Of a DNA stretch of 24,734 nucleotides, positions 1 through 6,778 are shown piece by piece. The notes below the pieces were generated by a model. It saw only the letters and a program-made list of their open reading frames with translations. It did not search any database and was not told where the DNA came from. The stretch is from assembly GCA_023399465.1 (NCBI GenBank), contig JAEWPB010000033.1, forward strand, positions 1 through 24,734. Reading direction: 5' to 3'. Numbering within the stretch: position 1 is the first letter of the stretch; every line of letters begins with the position of its first letter. Origin of the DNA: Pseudomonadota bacterium. Its GTDB lineage: Bacteria; Pseudomonadota; Alphaproteobacteria; Rhizobiales; Rhizobiaceae. Made by a program: the position numbers and the translations under genes.

Positions 1-3
1 GAA

Positions 4-88
4 TGGTGGAGGGAGTTGGATTTGAACCAACGTAGGCTGAGCCAACGGATTTACAGTCCGTCCCCTTTAACCACTCGGGCATCCCTCC
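4..88 (-). tRNA. tRNA-Tyr (GTA anticodon)
   Basis: Read on the minus strand, an 85-nt class II tRNA starts GGAGGGA and ends TCCCTCC-A-CCA, so the 7-bp acceptor stem is perfect and the CCA end is encoded. The anticodon arm reads CGGACTGTAAATCCG with anticodon GTA (tyrosine). A long variable arm, as expected for tRNA-Tyr, and a T-arm with GGTTCAAATCC are visible. The gene is transcribed away from the neighbouring rlmB. Confidence 0.97.
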
Positions 89-287
89 AGTATTCTATCT
101 GGATCTTGCGACCAAGTTATTCAGACTTCAGCGCTTTCCGGCGCCGCGATCTGGGCGCTATATGACCCGTGGGGCCGCTCCTGTCAACACGCCATTTCGA
201 GAAAAGTGACGAAAAATTTCGGGACTGTGGAAAGCCCCTGACGGGCAAGGGACTAGGCGCGCTCGCCGCCCGCCGGTATAAAGCCGC

Positions 288-1160
288 ATGAGCAAAGACA
301 AAGACAAATCCGCCAAGGATACCCATTACGCCACGCTTCGCCGCGCGCATCGCGACCAGAAACGCGCCCGCGGCGAAATCCCGACACCGCCCCAGCAGAA
401 GCGCCGCAATGCCTCCGGCGCCGACTGGAAGCCGCCTGCAATCGCACCCGACCAGGTCTATCTATATGGCCTGCACACGGTCCGCGCCGCGATCGACAAT
501 CCCGAGCGCCATAACGTCAAGCTGTCGGTGACCCAGAACGCCTTTCTTAGGCTCGACATCGACAGCCTCGACAGCCTGGGCTTTCCAATAGAGATCGTCT
601 CGCCGCAGGATATCGACAAGTTTCTCGGTCCGGACGCGATCCACCAGGGCGTGATGCTCGAAACCAGGCCCCTGCCCGTGCGCCGCCTCGAGGCGCTGAA
701 GGACAGCCCGCTGCTGCTGGTGCTCGACCAGGTCACCGACCCGCACAATGTCGGCGCCATCATGCGCTCGGCCGTTGCCTTCAATGCCGGGGCCGTCATC
801 ACCACGATGCGCCACAGCCCCACCGAATCCGGCGTGCTGGCGAAATCGGCATCCGGCGCACTGGAACTCATTCCCTATATCCAGATCACCAACCTTTCGG
901 ACGCGCTTAGTGAACTGCACAAGCTGGGTTTCTATTCCATCGGCCTCGATTCGGAGGGCCCGGCACCGCTCGAGGGCACCTTCCAGGCCGAAAAGATCGC
1001 ACTGGTGCTCGGCTCCGAGGGCAAGGGCCTGCGGCAGAAGACCCGCGACACAGTCAACGCGCTTGCCCGGCTCGACATGCCCGGCGCCATCAAGTCGCTG
1101 AACGTATCCAACGCCGCGGCGATCGCGCTTTATGCCGCGCGGCAGTATCTGGCGAAATAG
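288..1160 (+). CDS. rlmB: SpoU/TrmH-family rRNA 2'-O-methyltransferase (RlmB-like)
   Basis: A 290-aa member of the SPOUT (SpoU/TrmH) superfamily, which transfers methyl groups from SAM to ribose 2'-OH of rRNA; RlmB acts on G2251 of 23S rRNA. The N-terminal ~50 residues are a basic, probably disordered tail. A substrate-binding domain follows (YLYGLHTVRAAI at about 58-69, then an IHQGVMLE segment). The catalytic SPOUT domain shows all three motifs: motif 1 DQVTDPHNVGAIMRSA (about 146-161), motif 2 LVLGSEGKGLR (about 238-248) and motif 3 SLNVSNAAAIALY (about 268-280), which form the knotted SAM pocket. There is no strong Shine-Dalgarno before the ATG, but the conserved order of motifs makes the gene secure. 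The exact target nucleotide is inferred from the family; a tRNA-specific TrmH paralogue is the alternative. Confidence 0.93.
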   Translation: MSKDKDKSAKDTHYATLRRAHRDQKRARGEIPTPPQQKRRNASGADWKPPAIAPDQVYLYGLHTVRAAIDNPERHNVKLSVTQNAFLRLDIDSLDSLGFPIEIVSPQDIDKFLGPDAIHQGVMLETRPLPVRRLEALKDSPLLLVLDQVTDPHNVGAIMRSAVAFNAGAVITTMRHSPTESGVLAKSASGALELIPYIQITNLSDALSELHKLGFYSIGLDSEGPAPLEGTFQAEKIALVLGSEGKGLRQKTRDTVNALARLDMPGAIKSLNVSNAAAIALYAARQYLAK

Positions 1161-1164
1161 CCGA

Positions 1165-1440
1165 TCACCGGCCCCCGGGGCGCGCGCGGCTTGCGTCCGC
1201 CTCGGGGCAACCATCCTGTACTTTTCTCCAGGTGGTGACATTGAGCTCCATCTCGCATCGCACCAGATAGGCGACATCGCCGATACGGATGCATACCGTC
1301 CGCCCCAGTTCATAGTTGATGCCGTCGCGATTGCGGCAGGTGCAGGGCCGATCCATCGCGGAAGCATGGGAAAAGGCGGGCATGAACCCGATCAGTGCGG
1401 GAGCGATTCCAAGCATCGCAATGCGCGGGACGCTTTTCAT
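1165..1440 (-). CDS. small exported cysteine-containing hypothetical protein
   Basis: A 91-aa protein read towards rlmB, with stop codons only 4 bp apart (convergent pair). Residues 1-28 look like a Sec signal peptide: MKSVPR, a hydrophobic stretch, then a cleavage site of the AxA type at FSHASA. The mature part of about 63 residues carries four Cys (CTC near the start, then C at 50 and 62, with another near the C-terminus) and could form disulfides in the periplasm. I recognise no catalytic motif and give no function. Signal peptide, stop codon position and placement argue that it is real; the rhizobial families include many such small exported proteins. Start chosen at the ATG giving a complete signal peptide; its ribosome site is weak. 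Confidence 0.6.
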   Translation of the reverse strand: MKSVPRIAMLGIAPALIGFMPAFSHASAMDRPCTCRNRDGINYELGRTVCIRIGDVAYLVRCEMELNVTTWRKVQDGCPEADASRARPGGR

Positions 1441-1744
1441 CGGACAATTCTACCAGAATGCCATCGCGCAGCAATCCACTGGCTGCCGGACTGCGCCGTC
1501 ACAGGCAGGCGCAAGCTGCGGTAGCGGCCAGCCAATGGTTTCACCATCAGCCCGTGCCTTCACCGGATCGGCGGATCGACCGTTTCAAAACGGATCAACT
1601 TTAACCACAGTTCTTCGCTATTGTTGTCTCGACTCCGAGGACGAAAGAGCCGAAGATTTCAACATCCGGTGAGTCTAGATGCGCCGCCGGGCGGCCACGT
1701 TCCCCTGTGCCGCACTGATTCCCAAATATGGTGAGCTGAACAGG

Positions 1745-2050
1745 ATGTTGATCTTAAAATCCGCCTTGCTGACTGGAATGTTCGTAGCTCCCCCAACCAT
1801 CGCCGAACGGGTTGCCACCACCGACGACTTGCAGGCGGATTTCGAGCAGGCCGTGCCTTGCCACGAAATCGACGGCCGCAAGGTGTGGAAGGGTGGGATC
1901 GCCTACTACATCCAGTCCTATGTCTACGACATCAACGGTGCGGAATTTGCCGGCGAAGGCGCCGACGCCGTGTTGCCGGAAGACAATACGCCTGAAACCA
2001 TGCAGGAATTCGAGGCGGCCTGTGCAGCAGGCCCCACCGCTCCGTGGTGA
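1745..2050 (+). CDS. small exported hypothetical protein
   Basis: A protein of about 101 aa if translation starts at the ATG at 1745, which gives a short signal-peptide-like N-terminus (MLILKSALLTGMFVAPPTIAE). The frame is open upstream to an ATG at 1679, but the extra 22 residues are Arg/Cys-rich and would hide the signal peptide, so the internal start is preferred. The mature part is acidic, with a KVWKGGIAYYIQSYVYDINGAEF core and two Cys. No known domain is recognised. It is the last credible host-type gene before the accessory block. It could also be a decaying reading frame; codon use looks normal. Confidence 0.5.
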   Translation: MLILKSALLTGMFVAPPTIAERVATTDDLQADFEQAVPCHEIDGRKVWKGGIAYYIQSYVYDINGAEFAGEGADAVLPEDNTPETMQEFEAACAAGPTAPW

Positions 2051-2587
2051 CGGATTCGTGAAAGATTCCGGGCGACCAAGCCCTGCACCGTCTCGCGACA
2101 CGCCGCGCTTTCCTCATATCTCCAGCCGGTGACATGGGTGAAGCAGGCCGCAAGCCGGCGCTTCCGCTTTTCGGTCTGATGAACACCTGCCGCGAATGGC
2201 GTCCAAAAGTTCCGACGAAATTTCGATTCATCCCGATTCCACACGTGCGGGAATCGCGTCCCGGCGGGCCACTCCGATAACGGCCTCGCTGCCTCGCCGT
2301 CGTTCGACCCGGGCGGCATTTGCTTCCAGTTTATGCTGCCGGCGAATCAGCCGTAATCGTTGCACCACGAACAAATCCAAGGCGGATTCGCCACATTGCT
2401 CGCGGCACCGTCGGTGAGCGCCCCAGTTGATTCGCAGAAGGTGGTGGCGATTTTTCAGTGGCGAAGTTCCATTTCCGGGACTGATCCCCAAGCCGTATTT
2501 GGGGGCTGCGCCAACTCCAGACGATGGCCTTGCCGTTTGCACCCGTCTCCGCTATTCATATTTCAACATTTCAAGGATTATTGAACT
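2051..2587. other. 537-bp stretch with no convincing gene
   Basis: All reading frames here are short and overlapping on both strands (minus-strand frames around 1924-2319 and 2228-2542, plus-strand frames around 2196-2417 and 2360-2584), and none shows a motif I can recognise. A small inverted repeat CCCCAA...TTGGGG lies near 2487-2506. The stretch may hold decayed coding DNA. The last ~40 bp (AT-rich, with ATTTCAACATTTCAAGG) look like the promoter and ribosome-site region of the truncated regulator that follows. Confidence 0.5.
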
Positions 2588-2722
2588 ATGAATGAGCTGC
2601 AAGCCCTCGGCGCTTTCGGTGCACTCTCCCAGGAAACCCGACTGAGGATCATACGGATGCTGGTTGTTGCGGGAGGGGTAGAATTCCAAAAGGTATCTGA
2701 CCTCATCCAAGGTATATATTAG
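2588..2722 (+). pseudogene. truncated ArsR-family HTH regulator
   Basis: A 44-codon frame starting with ATG at 2588, preceded by AAGGA about 10 nt upstream, encodes the N-terminus of an ArsR/SmtB repressor. It shows the family signature ALSQETRLRIIRMLV (helices 1-2), followed by EFQKVSDLIQ where the third helix should start. It then stops at TAG after GIY. Family members are about 95-120 aa, with the recognition helix and beta-wing after this point, so this copy lacks DNA-binding residues and should be inactive. No remainder of the gene is found elsewhere in the window, so this is a truncation with loss of the 3' part rather than a simple clean insertion. The break at about 2705-2715 marks a likely boundary of the accessory block. 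Confidence 0.7.
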
Positions 2723-3180
2723 TGCTGTACGAGCCTCCAGGAGCCTTGTTTTTCTGAGTTGACGACCCGAAACCGTGGAATCTGCCCTTCAGCGCGGTTT
2801 TCCGCGCCAGCGGCAAGGTGAGCATATCGGAGCCGTAAGCATAGCGACCCATCGGGATACGGCGGGAATTCGCGCATGTGGCAATCGGAAAGAGGGTAGC
2901 CGTAGGAGGTGTAGCATAGCGCCGCCGACAGGCGGACACCGGGACCGACTACTCCCGAGGCCACATTCCGTTTCTGGCCGATGCGACGTCTGGCGGCACC
3001 TTCTCGTCCTCGTGCCCGTTCTTCGGCTCGGCGATTGTGGTGAGCGTAGGAGAGGAAGAAGGAATAAGATTTTACAGGATCGGGCGGGGGTGCAAGCACC
3101 CCCAGGCCTTCGGCCTCCCCCAAGCCTCGGTAAACACCATACACCGTGACGAATCGTGACGGAGCCCTGTTTTCCAATTG
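2723..3180. other. hairpin-rich non-coding stretch beside the replication-protein gene
   Basis: About 460 bp between the broken regulator and the stop codon of the primase-like gene. It contains a perfect 8-bp hairpin GGGGGTGC-AA-GCACCCCC (about 3087-3104), immediately followed by AGGCC-TTC-GGCCT and a second C-run. Further on, two copies of CGTGACG lie 10 bp apart (about 3146-3162). Minus-strand open frames across it (2719-3177 and 2703-2939) show no recognisable domain. By position it could be the 3' untranslated region of the minus-strand gene, or an origin-type sequence of the element; the sequence alone does not decide. Confidence 0.4.
3088..3119. repeat. adjacent GC hairpins
   Basis: GGGGTGC-AA-GCACCCC forms a short tight stem and AGGCC-TTC-GGCCT a second one directly next to it. 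There is no T-run on either side, so they do not look like a standard intrinsic terminator, although they lie 60-90 bp past the stop codon of the minus-strand gene. Confidence 0.55.
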
Positions 3181-4659
3181 TTACGGCCAATCAGCCGCGG
3201 CTCTGGCTTCTTTCATCGCATTGGAAATGTGGCCTGTCGAAACGCCGAAATGAGCGGCCAGCTCATCACGGTTCATCCCGTCCTTGGTCGCGAGATAAAG
3301 GCACTGCCTGCCGAGTTCCAGCCGAGCGGCTTTTTGCTCGTTCCGGTCCTTCGCACCGCGCCGGCGGCGGCTCTCCGTCTGACGCTCGGCTTCACGCTCG
3401 CGGCGTCTGTCTGAGTCGATGAGCACGTGGAGATCGGCGGCCCGCATTTCGGCGGGCTCGATTTGGAGCCAGTCAACGATCGTATCGGCGCGCATTCTGT
3501 ACCGGGTATCGACCTCGTGGCCGTTATAGAGCGCCATCTTTCCCGCGGCGGCCTGCCGCGCCCGTTTCACAACGGCGCTCAATCTGGCTTTCGACTCCGA
3601 TTCCGACCATCCCGCAGCCTGCATTGCGAGGATGCGGATTTCCCGTTCCATGTCATCCACTGCGTCCATCCATGACAATGCATTGGCCGCGACGAACAGC
3701 CAGATATCCCGCTGTCCAGGCGGGAGCGTGCCTGTGACAGGATTGCGGTATCGACGTAGCCGCTGAAGGTCATCGTGGGCCGTGGACCAGTACGTTGCGC
3801 CGGTCAGCTTCTGGGTCGCTTGTTTGGTCTGTCCTTCTCGCTCCGCCTTGCGGGCCACGCGCTCCGCCCGGAGCGAAATGATTTCAGCATGAGTGTGCGG
3901 TAGCACCTCATCCGCAAGCGTCCCGAACTGGTGGCGCGTCGGCGCGACTGGTGTTCCCTGGCACCAGATCATGCCAACGTGACGCCGATCCCAGTCGGCC
4001 CGGGAATTGGTACTCCCGGCAAGTCGGAAAACACGAGCGGCATCGAGCGCCCGCTTGTCCGCGCCGAATTCGGTCAGCTCGCCGGCCAAGGTTTTTTGCA
4101 CCAGGCTCCAGCGCGGCAGCGCCATCGGCGGCAGAAGATCGGTCAGCCAGACGCAAACCAGACCGCGCCCTGTCGACAGGATATAGGATGGAAGCGGAAT
4201 GCCGCCTTCTACGAGTTTATGAAGAACCGCCGCGGCAACATCACCAGGCCGCTTTTCCTTCCACCGGGCGCGTTGGTGATAGTCGAGATCGACGTAATTT
4301 GAGCCGATGGCAGCCAGGTCCGCGATGCCGCGCCAACGGGTGAATGCCTGTTGACTGATGTACACATCCTCGCCGCCGGTACGAAGGACTTCCTCGGCCT
4401 GATACATGGCATCGCCGCCGACAGGGACGGTCCATTCCCTCCAGTTCTTCTTACCGTCTGGTACACGCTGCGCGAAAGACACCACGCCCTTACGGAGGCC
4501 GTTATGTGTTCTGGCATTCTCGGGGTGGAGCGCCTGCAGATGCTGGCGGGGGCCGAAGAGGTCGTACTGGAACGTCCCGTCGGGCCAAAAATGTTGACAA
4601 CTTTTTCCGGGTAAAGCGGGGCTCTGATTGGCTGGGATATGTCCCAGCCTGGCGGTCAC
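3181..4659 (-). CDS. primase-like (archaeo-eukaryotic primase fold) replication protein with C-terminal HTH
   Basis: A 492-aa protein resembling replication proteins of plasmids and mobile elements. The middle shows the marks of an AEP primase/polymerase: YVDLDYH with D124-x-D126 (motif I, metal binding), a STGRGL segment at 162-167 (motif II position), and GADKRALDAARVFRLAGSTNSR at about 199-220, matching the GAD...D..RV.RL.GT.N pattern around motif III (D206). A PriCT-like helical region follows (about 310-370, LPPGQRDIWLFVAANALSW). After it comes a long Arg/Glu-rich linker (about 415-450), then a C-terminal helix-turn-helix (DELAAHFGVSTGHISNAMKEA, about 463-486). There is no helicase or Walker motif. 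The start is a GTG at 4659 without a clear ribosome site; later starts are possible. Family assignment is by motif reading. Priming or replication of an element is inferred. Confidence 0.7.
   Translation of the reverse strand: MTARLGHIPANQSPALPGKSCQHFWPDGTFQYDLFGPRQHLQALHPENARTHNGLRKGVVSFAQRVPDGKKNWREWTVPVGGDAMYQAEEVLRTGGEDVYISQQAFTRWRGIADLAAIGSNYVDLDYHQRARWKEKRPGDVAAAVLHKLVEGGIPLPSYILSTGRGLVCVWLTDLLPPMALPRWSLVQKTLAGELTEFGADKRALDAARVFRLAGSTNSRADWDRRHVGMIWCQGTPVAPTRHQFGTLADEVLPHTHAEIISLRAERVARKAEREGQTKQATQKLTGATYWSTAHDDLQRLRRYRNPVTGTLPPGQRDIWLFVAANALSWMDAVDDMEREIRILAMQAAGWSESESKARLSAVVKRARQAAAGKMALYNGHEVDTRYRMRADTIVDWLQIEPAEMRAADLHVLIDSDRRREREAERQTESRRRRGAKDRNEQKAARLELGRQCLYLATKDGMNRDELAAHFGVSTGHISNAMKEARAAADWP
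4630..4649. repeat. 8-bp inverted repeat inside the start of the replication gene
   Basis: GGCTGGGA-TATG-TCCCAGCC, a perfect stem with a 4-nt loop, lies 10 bp inside the GTG start of the primase-like gene. It could be an operator or an mRNA hairpin near the start codon. Confidence 0.6.
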
Positions 4660-4662
4660 TCA

Positions 4663-4674
4663 GCCGTCAACGGC
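4663..4674. repeat. short palindrome just upstream of the replication gene
   Basis: GCCGT-CA-ACGGC, a perfect 5-bp palindrome immediately 5' of the GTG start on the minus strand. Together with the repeat at 4630-4649 it frames the start codon, as an autoregulatory operator would. This role is inferred. Confidence 0.4.
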
Positions 4675-4721
4675 GGCTTTACAATGCAGAAAAGATCGTT
4701 CATCATTTTCGAACATTCCCC

Positions 4722-4766
4722 AAAAAAACCGCCGGAGGGTTGCGAGCCCGTTGATGGCGGTTTTTT
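4722..4766 (-). terminator. intrinsic terminator after the nuclease gene
   Basis: AAAAAACCGCC (4723-4733) pairs perfectly with GGCGGTTTTTT (4756-4766), an 11-bp stem with a 22-nt loop that contains its own small GC stem. On the minus strand it ends in a seven-T run. It lies about 150 bp past the nuclease stop codon and before the primase-like gene, so the two minus-strand genes appear to be separate transcription units. It is nearly symmetrical and could work in both directions. Confidence 0.85.
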
Positions 4767-4913
4767 AATGGTCGGGCGATGCCGTGCATCGGTCAAGCGC
4801 CGAAAATCCGTTCCGCAATAGAAACGATCAAGGACCTTCATCCAGTAAATTTATGAAATCGCTTCCGCGCCATCCCCAACTGACGCAAAGACCTAAGGCG
4901 CATGAGAACTTTG

Positions 4914-6086
4914 TTAAGTCGCCATCTTTGCATCTGCATCGTCGCGTAACGCCTTGTCGAAACTGCTGATGACAGTGGATACGAAAAGAGAGAAACTGGA
5001 CGCGATTGCCTCAACGGCGGCCCGCTCGTCGATGTTAAAGGGATCGTCCACCTCAAACAGTGTCATTTCGGCCAGACGGGCATGCTTGCTGGTGGGAAGC
5101 ACCTTCTTTCTCGTCGCTGTGGCGACGGTTAGTCTATTCGTCAACTCAGTGCGCAGAGCGGGCGTCGTGGTCGGACCTGTGTAGACGAATGCGGCGATTC
5201 GGCCGCGGCCTATGGGTTTGATCTCAATGAGCATCACCCGCCCGCTGTCCGTCCAACCAGTGCCGTCGCGGAAGCCCGGCAGTTCGTCCCATTGTTCAAC
5301 CGCAAACCTGACGATGTCGTCCTGCGCATCGTCGGTCACGATACGCAGACGGGGAAGGCTGGCCGCCTCGGCAAACTCCTCGGCACGATCGCCGATGGTG
5401 TCAAGGATCGACTGAAGCGGCTGTTCGCGGCGCTGCCTTATCAAGAACTCTAAAGCTTCACTGTGTTCGGCCCATAGCCTTCTCGCGAGTTCGATCGATA
5501 CGGGGTCACCCAAATGATGCCTCCTTGTCATGCCGCAATACTGCTTTAACGAAACCGCGGCCGGCGCATCGGGAACCGCTTCCCCAACCTTCTCCAGTGC
5601 GGCAATGAACGTCGTCATGTTGAGTTCGTCCCAGTCGTCCAGAGCTGCCTCGCCGTTCTTCGTAAGGAAGACGAAACAATGCTTCCACTCTGGCCATTCA
5701 CGCTCAACGATGCGGCGGTAACGCGCAAGCTGGTCGTGTCCTTGGCTCGCGTCGATCTTCAATTCAACGGCGATGATCGTGCGGATCGCAGGAAGGACGA
5801 CGACCAGATCGATGTTCCTCCACTCGCGCCTGACGTCCGCACCGACCAAGCGTGGAGCCGACGTGTCAACGGTAGGAGCGACGACCAATCCAAGGAAGGC
5901 TTCGAGACATAGGTCGCCGAACCCATGCGGCTTCACAGGGTTGAGGAGATATCCAAGAAAGTTGCCATGTCTGATTTCCGTGCGGACCATGCCGAGCGCC
6001 TCGAAAGGGCAGAACTTCTGATACATGTCGTCGAGCGAACGGAATTCAGGGCTCCCGACGAGGGTCCGAAGGGCATCAACTATCAT
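4914..6086 (-). CDS. PD-(D/E)XK nuclease family protein
   Basis: A 390-aa protein from the ATG at 6086 (408 aa if read from the ATG at 6140). The N-terminal half matches the PD-(D/E)XK nuclease superfamily, most like the PDDEXK_4 group. With numbering from 6086 it shows TEIRHGNFLGYLLNP (E37), then REWRNIDLVVVL (D93), IIAVELK (E108-x-K110), and QLARYRRIV (Q119, Y123). It continues with a FVFLTKNGEAAL strand and a WDELN segment typical of the fold. The C-terminal half (about 200-390) has no recognised domain. Such proteins occur as lone genes in defence and mobile-element contexts; the target (DNA or RNA, host or invader) is not visible. The start at 6086 is preferred because the ATG at 6140 lies inside a 17-bp inverted repeat. 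No methyltransferase, helicase or toxin-antitoxin partner is adjacent. Confidence 0.75.
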   Translation of the reverse strand: MIVDALRTLVGSPEFRSLDDMYQKFCPFEALGMVRTEIRHGNFLGYLLNPVKPHGFGDLCLEAFLGLVVAPTVDTSAPRLVGADVRREWRNIDLVVVLPAIRTIIAVELKIDASQGHDQLARYRRIVEREWPEWKHCFVFLTKNGEAALDDWDELNMTTFIAALEKVGEAVPDAPAAVSLKQYCGMTRRHHLGDPVSIELARRLWAEHSEALEFLIRQRREQPLQSILDTIGDRAEEFAEAASLPRLRIVTDDAQDDIVRFAVEQWDELPGFRDGTGWTDSGRVMLIEIKPIGRGRIAAFVYTGPTTTPALRTELTNRLTVATATRKKVLPTSKHARLAEMTLFEVDDPFNIDERAAVEAIASSFSLFVSTVISSFDKALRDDADAKMAT

Positions 6087-6105
6087 TGTGCCAAATCTCA
6101 AGGGA

Positions 6106-6147
6106 TGGAAAGATGCGTGGCACGCTGACATGCCACGCATCTTTCCA
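6106..6147. repeat. 17-bp perfect inverted repeat at the head of the nuclease gene
   Basis: TGGAAAGATGCGTGGCA (6106-6122) and TGCCACGCATCTTTCCA (6131-6147) are perfect reverse complements separated by 8 nt. The repeat starts 20 bp upstream of the ATG at 6086 and contains the alternative ATGs at 6140 and 6131. No T-run follows on either strand, so it is not a standard terminator. It could be a repressor operator, an mRNA hairpin controlling translation, or the end of a mobile unit. Confidence 0.85.
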
Positions 6148-6469
6148 AGCCGTCGAAACGAGAACCATTTTTACCTCCGAGGAGTGTGAAGTCCGCAATA
6201 TCATCTGTGAACTTCCCGCGTCAACGCGGCCGCATTGGCCTGGGAAACGGGGGTTGCCCACAGTCGATGGGTCACCGCTCCCCGCCCAAGGGCAGTGCTG
6301 TGCCTCTAGGGGAGGGCCACACGCCCCCACGGGCCAACTTGGTTTCATCGGCATCGCGTAAGCCCTCGGTTGATGCCGAAATAGTGCCGGCACTCCACCG
6401 AGAGCGTGGAATCAGTCAAAACTGTTAACAACCGCTAGAAAAAGTCGCAGTGGCCCCGGGGTGCCCCCA
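6148..6469. other. GC-rich structured stretch without a credible gene
   Basis: About 320 bp between the nuclease head and the tRNA-Thr terminator. Short frames on both strands show no domain. It contains C/G-run blocks (around 6285-6335) and a perfect 8-bp stem TCGGCATC (6348-6355) / GATGCCGA (6372-6379) with a 16-nt loop. It may hold the nuclease promoter, a dispersed intergenic repeat or an untranslated RNA; nothing decides between these. Confidence 0.4.
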
Positions 6470-6515
6470 AAAACAAAAAAACGCTGCGTATCCTTTGAGA
6501 ATAACGCAGCGTTTT
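6470..6515 (-). terminator. intrinsic terminator of tRNA-Thr
   Basis: AAAACGCTGCGT (6478-6489) pairs perfectly with ACGCAGCGTTTT (6504-6515). On the minus strand the stem runs into TTTTTTTGTTTTT, a textbook intrinsic terminator 13 bp past the 3' end of tRNA-Thr. Confidence 0.92.
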
Positions 6516-6527
6516 CAAAGAATTAGA

Positions 6528-6603
<76 letters not shown>

Positions 6604-6617
6604 ACTTCCGTGCTCGC

Positions 6618-6645
6618 TAGCTATCAGATTCTATCGCTGTGTAAA
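6618..6645 (-). promoter_or_regulatory. possible promoter of tRNA-Thr
   Basis: On the minus strand, TTTACA (6645-6640) and TAGCTA (6623-6618) are separated by 16 bp, with the -10 box 14 bp before the mature 5' end of tRNA-Thr. Spacing and position suit a sigma-70-type promoter; the match is only approximate. Confidence 0.35.
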
Positions 6646-6778
6646 GCAGAAAACCAGAGCGGGTTCGAATTTATCGCCTCCAGCCATCGCCTCGGGCGCT
6701 GCCATGCGATCCAAAAAAACGTGTCGCCGGGCCAGTTTATCATGTACCAAGTTAGGCAATGTGCCAGAGGATTGCATC

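Noticed and set aside
462..1367. Minus-strand 301-codon frame over rlmB
   Set aside because: Shadow of the methyltransferase; overlaps both rlmB and the small exported protein without a domain.
2228..2542. Possible transposase remnant in the gene-poor stretch
   Set aside because: A weak resemblance of a plus-strand segment near 2450-2510 to IS110-type C-terminal ends was considered, but there is no catalytic motif, no inverted repeats and no frame continuity.
2719..3177. Minus-strand 152-codon frame downstream of the primase-like gene
   Set aside because: No domain, spans the GC hairpins, competes with another open frame on the same strand; not convincing as a gene, though not excluded.
2690..4860. 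Similar GACC(T)TCATCCA motifs at about 2698 and 4830 as target-site duplications
   Set aside because: One copy is interrupted and the second lies between two genes of the block, not at its edge; likely chance.
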